DNA from: Pseudomonadota bacterium
Lineage (GTDB): Bacteria > Pseudomonadota > Alphaproteobacteria > Rhizobiales > Hyphomicrobiaceae
Direction: 5' to 3'
NCBI GenBank assembly: GCA_003242645.1
Contig: QGVC01000156.1
Span: 1-8,098 of the forward strand
DNA length: 8,098 nt
In this document: in pieces, positions 6,069 through 8,098 of the stretch
Position numbering within the stretch: position 1 is the stretch's first letter
Layout of the letters: the number at the start of each line of letters is the position of its first letter
Program-made: the position numbers and the translations under genes
Notes under the pieces: model-generated
The model's database searches: none
Told to the model about the DNA's origin: nothing
Seen by the model: the letters and a program-made list of their open reading frames with translations, nothing else

Positions 6069-6620
6069 TTGATCCGTTTTCTCTCATTCGCCCTCGTGCT
6101 GAGCATCGTGCTTGGCCTTGGGATGGCGCGGGCGCAGACATCGCCTGACCCTGAAAACACCCTGATTCTCGAGCTCAAGACGGGGCGCGTGACCATCGCG
6201 CTTCGGCCTGACCTTGCGCCGAAACACGTCGAGCGCGTCAAACAACTCGCGCGCGAAGGGTTCTACGATGGTCTCACATTCCACCGCGTGATCGACGGCT
6301 TCATGGCGCAAACCGGCGATCCGAGAGGTGATGGCACTGGCGGATCGAAGTACGGGAATCTGCCGGCGGAGTTCACACCTACGCCGTTCGAGCGCGGAGT
6401 GGTCGGCGCGGCGCGCACTGCGGACCCCAACAGCGCCAACAGCCAGTTCTTCATCATGTTCGACCGCGCACCGCATCTCGATGGCAAGTACACGGTGTGG
6501 GGGCAGGTGATCGATGGCATGGAGCACGTCGACAAAATCAAGCGCGGAGAGCCGGGAACAGGCCGAGTGACCAACCCGGATAGGATCGTCCGCATGTACG
6601 TGCTGGCCGATCGCAAGTAG
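6069..6620 (+). CDS. ppiA: Peptidyl-prolyl cis-trans isomerase, cyclophilin type, exported
   Basis: This is a folding catalyst that isomerises X-Pro bonds, predicted to be periplasmic. It has 183 residues. The N-terminus is a clear signal peptide: MIRFLSF, a hydrophobic core of about a dozen residues and a likely cleavage after ARA at residues 20-22. The cyclophilin domain has FHRVIDGFMAQTGD with R73, F78, M79 and Q81, and NSANSQFFIMF. The residue matching Trp121 of human cyclophilin A is His, in PHLDGKYTVWG. The start codon is TTG at 6069, preceded by AAGGAGG with seven bases of spacing, and no ATG offers a better start. It is closely related to the next gene, with near-identical DNA stretches, which points to tandem duplication. 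The gene symbol follows the E. coli convention for the periplasmic enzyme. Confidence 0.95.
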   Translation: MIRFLSFALVLSIVLGLGMARAQTSPDPENTLILELKTGRVTIALRPDLAPKHVERVKQLAREGFYDGLTFHRVIDGFMAQTGDPRGDGTGGSKYGNLPAEFTPTPFERGVVGAARTADPNSANSQFFIMFDRAPHLDGKYTVWGQVIDGMEHVDKIKRGEPGTGRVTNPDRIVRMYVLADRK

Positions 6621-6630
6621 CGTGTGCTTG

Positions 6631-6679
6631 GCACCGGGCGGGGCGCTCATCACAATTTTTTTCTCCGGCGACCCGGTGC
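6631..6679 (+). repeat. Inverted repeat between the two cyclophilin genes, with a T-run in its loop
   Basis: GCACCGGG at 6631-6638 pairs with CCCGGTGC at 6672-6679 across a 33-base loop that contains seven T's at 6656-6662. The same left arm can instead pair, as TGGCACCG (6629-6636), with CGGTGCCA at 6705-6712. This could be a partial terminator or attenuator in the 132-base gap, but the T-run is not directly after a stem, so it is not a classical terminator. Confidence 0.35.
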
Positions 6680-6752
6680 AGTTTGGGTTGCGTCGGCGTC
6701 TCTGCGGTGCCACGTAAGGTCGGTTGGACAGCGATGAATGGAAGGACGCCGA

Positions 6753-7229
6753 ATGGCCGAGATCAAAGACCCCGAGAACACATTGATCATGGAGACGACG
6801 CAGGGCCGCGTTGTTATTCAAATGCGCCCCGACCTCGCGCCCAATCATGTCGCGCGTATCAAGGAGCTGACACGCCAGGGCTTTTATGACGGCATCGCGT
6901 TCCACCGCGTGATCGACGGTTTCATGGCCCAGACGGGCTGCCCTTACGGCACCGGTACCGGAGGCTCGGGCCAGAAGCTCGCAGCGGAGTTCAACTCGGA
7001 GCCGCATGTGCGGGGCACGGTGTCGATGGCGCGTGCCGCATCACCGAACTCGGCCGATAGCCAGTTCTTCATCTGCTTCGACGATGCCCGTTTCCTCGAC
7101 CGGCAGTATACGGTCTGGGGCCACGTCATCGAAGGCATGGAGAACGTCGACAAAATCAAGCGCGGCGAGCCCGTCGTGGATCCAGACAGGATTGTCTCCA
7201 TGCGTGTTGCCGCGGACGTGACCAGCTGA
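6753..7229 (+). CDS. ppiB: Peptidyl-prolyl cis-trans isomerase, cyclophilin type, cytosolic
   Basis: This is a second prolyl isomerase, with 158 residues and no signal peptide, so it should act in the cytoplasm. The start is taken at ATG 6753, giving MAEIKDPENTL, because GAAGGA lies six bases upstream. An ATG at 6738 would add five residues but has no such site. Catalytic and proline-pocket residues are present: FHRVIDGFMAQTG with R52, F57, M58 and Q60, then NSADSQFFICF. The Trp121 position of human cyclophilin A is Phe here (RFLDRQYTVWG), as in E. coli enzymes. It closely resembles the preceding gene after that gene's signal peptide, and the two share identical 20- and 22-base DNA runs. A strong terminator follows 21 bases after the stop. 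Confidence 0.96.
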   Translation: MAEIKDPENTLIMETTQGRVVIQMRPDLAPNHVARIKELTRQGFYDGIAFHRVIDGFMAQTGCPYGTGTGGSGQKLAAEFNSEPHVRGTVSMARAASPNSADSQFFICFDDARFLDRQYTVWGHVIEGMENVDKIKRGEPVVDPDRIVSMRVAADVTS

Positions 7230-7250
7230 TCAAGCTCGACACCTGAGAAC

Positions 7251-7283
7251 AAAGCGCCCCTTTCCCCGAAAAGGGGCGCTTTT
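7251..7283. terminator. Bidirectional rho-independent terminator
   Basis: A perfect 13-base stem, AAAGCGCCCCTTT at 7251-7263 with its complement at 7270-7282, surrounds a six-base loop. The plus-strand right arm ends in TTTT and the minus-strand one in TTTGTTCT. It sits in the 57-base gap between the converging cyclophilin and livM genes and should end transcripts from both. Confidence 0.93.
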
Positions 7284-7286
7284 GAT

Positions 7287-8098
7287 TCAGGCTGCCTGAC
7301 TGGCGCCTTCGGCTGCCAGCGCCTTCCGGGCGCTCCGGGACTCCAGAAACGCTGTGATTTCGCCGACAATTCCGCGGCGGAACAGAAGCACCGTCACCAC
7401 GAAAATCACACCTTGGATGACCAGGACCCATTCGCCAAATCCGGCGAGATAGTTCTGCATGGTGACGATCACCGCTGCGCCGACCATCGGGCCGAAGACC
7501 GTGCCCATGCCGCCGACCAGCGTCATCAGGACCACCTCACCCGACATCTGCCACGTCACGTCGGTTAGCGAGGCGAGCTGGAAGACGATCGCCTTGGTGG
7601 CCCCGGCTAACCCCGACAAGGTCGCTGATATCACAAAGGCCATAAGCTTGTATTGATCGACCCTGTAGCCGAGGGATATGGCGCGCTGCTCGTTCTCCCG
7701 GATCGCCTTCAGCACCTGGCCGAACGGCGAATGGATGGTGCGATGAATAATGAGAAAGCCAGCCGCGAAGATGACAAGGACAACGTAGTAGAAAACGAGG
7801 TCGTTGCTGATATCGAGGAAGCCGAACATTGGCCGCCGCGGAACAGCTTGAATGCCGTCCTCACCTCCAGTGAACGGCGCCTGCAGACAGAAGAAGAAAA
7901 CCATTTGCGCCAGGGCCAGCGTCACCATCGCAAAGTAGATGCCCTGACGGCGAATGGCGATGGAGCCCGCCACCACGCCCATGAGCATAGCCACCGCCGC
8001 GCCCGCGAGGATGCCAAACTCCGGCGACCAGCCCCATGATTTGACCGTATACGCCGAAATGTAGGCCGCGAAGCCGAAGAACATGGCGTGCCCAAAGG
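7287..8098 (-). CDS. livM: Branched-chain amino acid ABC transporter permease LivM (5' end outside window)
   Basis: LivM is one of the two inner-membrane permeases of the HAAT-type ABC importer that takes up Leu, Ile, Val or related compounds, with LivH, LivF, LivG and a periplasmic binding protein. The frame is open to the right edge. Before the Met at 8084 it reads FGHA, so the sequence FGHAMFFGFAAY matches the family's internal GHAAFFGIGAY motif, and that Met is not the start. Numbered from it, hydrophobic membrane segments recur through residue 235. TGGEDGI lies at 72-78. The cytoplasmic loop AIRENEQRAISLGY that contacts the ATPases is at 127-140, and GGMGTVFGPMVGAA is at 191-204. Roughly the first 50-60 residues are missing. 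It converges on the cyclophilin gene, with a shared terminator four bases past its stop. Substrate specificity cannot be told; many such transporters in these bacteria carry aromatic or amide compounds instead. Confidence 0.95.
   Translation of the reverse strand, partial: FGHAMFFGFAAYISAYTVKSWGWSPEFGILAGAAVAMLMGVVAGSIAIRRQGIYFAMVTLALAQMVFFFCLQAPFTGGEDGIQAVPRRPMFGFLDISNDLVFYYVVLVIFAAGFLIIHRTIHSPFGQVLKAIRENEQRAISLGYRVDQYKLMAFVISATLSGLAGATKAIVFQLASLTDVTWQMSGEVVLMTLVGGMGTVFGPMVGAAVIVTMQNYLAGFGEWVLVIQGVIFVVTVLLFRRGIVGEITAFLESRSARKALAAEGASQAA

Noticed and set aside
6084..7007. 307-residue open frame on the minus strand opposite both cyclophilins
   Set aside because: It is antisense to two well-supported genes, Arg/His-rich without any recognisable domain, and its length is explained by GC-rich third-position bias.

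Overview
The window is GC-rich and dense with genes, and it looks like an alphaproteobacterial chromosome, most likely Hyphomicrobiales (Rhizobiales). This rests on the coaD / exported cyclophilin / cytosolic cyclophilin gene order, the large insertion in UvrC, GTG and TTG start codons with strong GGAGG-type ribosome binding sites, and the single-substrate TTT-type (Bug/TctC) binding protein. The genus cannot be read from the sequence alone.

Layout: (1) 3-1523, + strand: the C-terminal part of uvrC (nucleotide excision repair), cut by the left edge. (2) 4640-1573, - strand: a compact three-gene catabolic operon. In order of transcription it encodes a PdxA-family NAD-dependent dehydrogenase, an exported TctC/Bug solute-binding protein and a COG3618-type amidohydrolase. 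It converges on uvrC. No transporter membrane subunits or regulator are in the window. (3) 5295-4798, - strand: a small unrecognised protein whose Cys, His and Asp pattern suggests a papain/C39-like peptidase fold. (4) 5296-5473: a divergent control region with two tandem CtrA-like TTAA-N7-TTAA near-matches and a short dyad. (5) 5474-7229, + strand: coaD (coenzyme A synthesis), then two tandem cyclophilin-type prolyl isomerases, the first with a signal peptide and the second without. (6) 7251-7283: a strong bidirectional hairpin terminator. (7) 8098-7287, - strand: most of livM, a branched-chain amino acid ABC transporter permease, cut by the right edge.

How the genes work together: the PdxA-like / TctC / amidohydrolase trio plausibly captures an organic acid in the periplasm, oxidises a hydroxylated intermediate and hydrolyses a lactone or similar ring. 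The substrate is unknown. The PdxA-like protein keeps the three metal-binding histidines but lacks the GHTE-type motif of true PdxA, so it is probably not a vitamin B6 enzyme. The two cyclophilins look like one duplicated gene assigned to two compartments. No tRNA, rRNA, insertion sequence or CRISPR array was seen, and no gene-free stretch exceeds 300 bases. The longest gap is the 178-base region before coaD.
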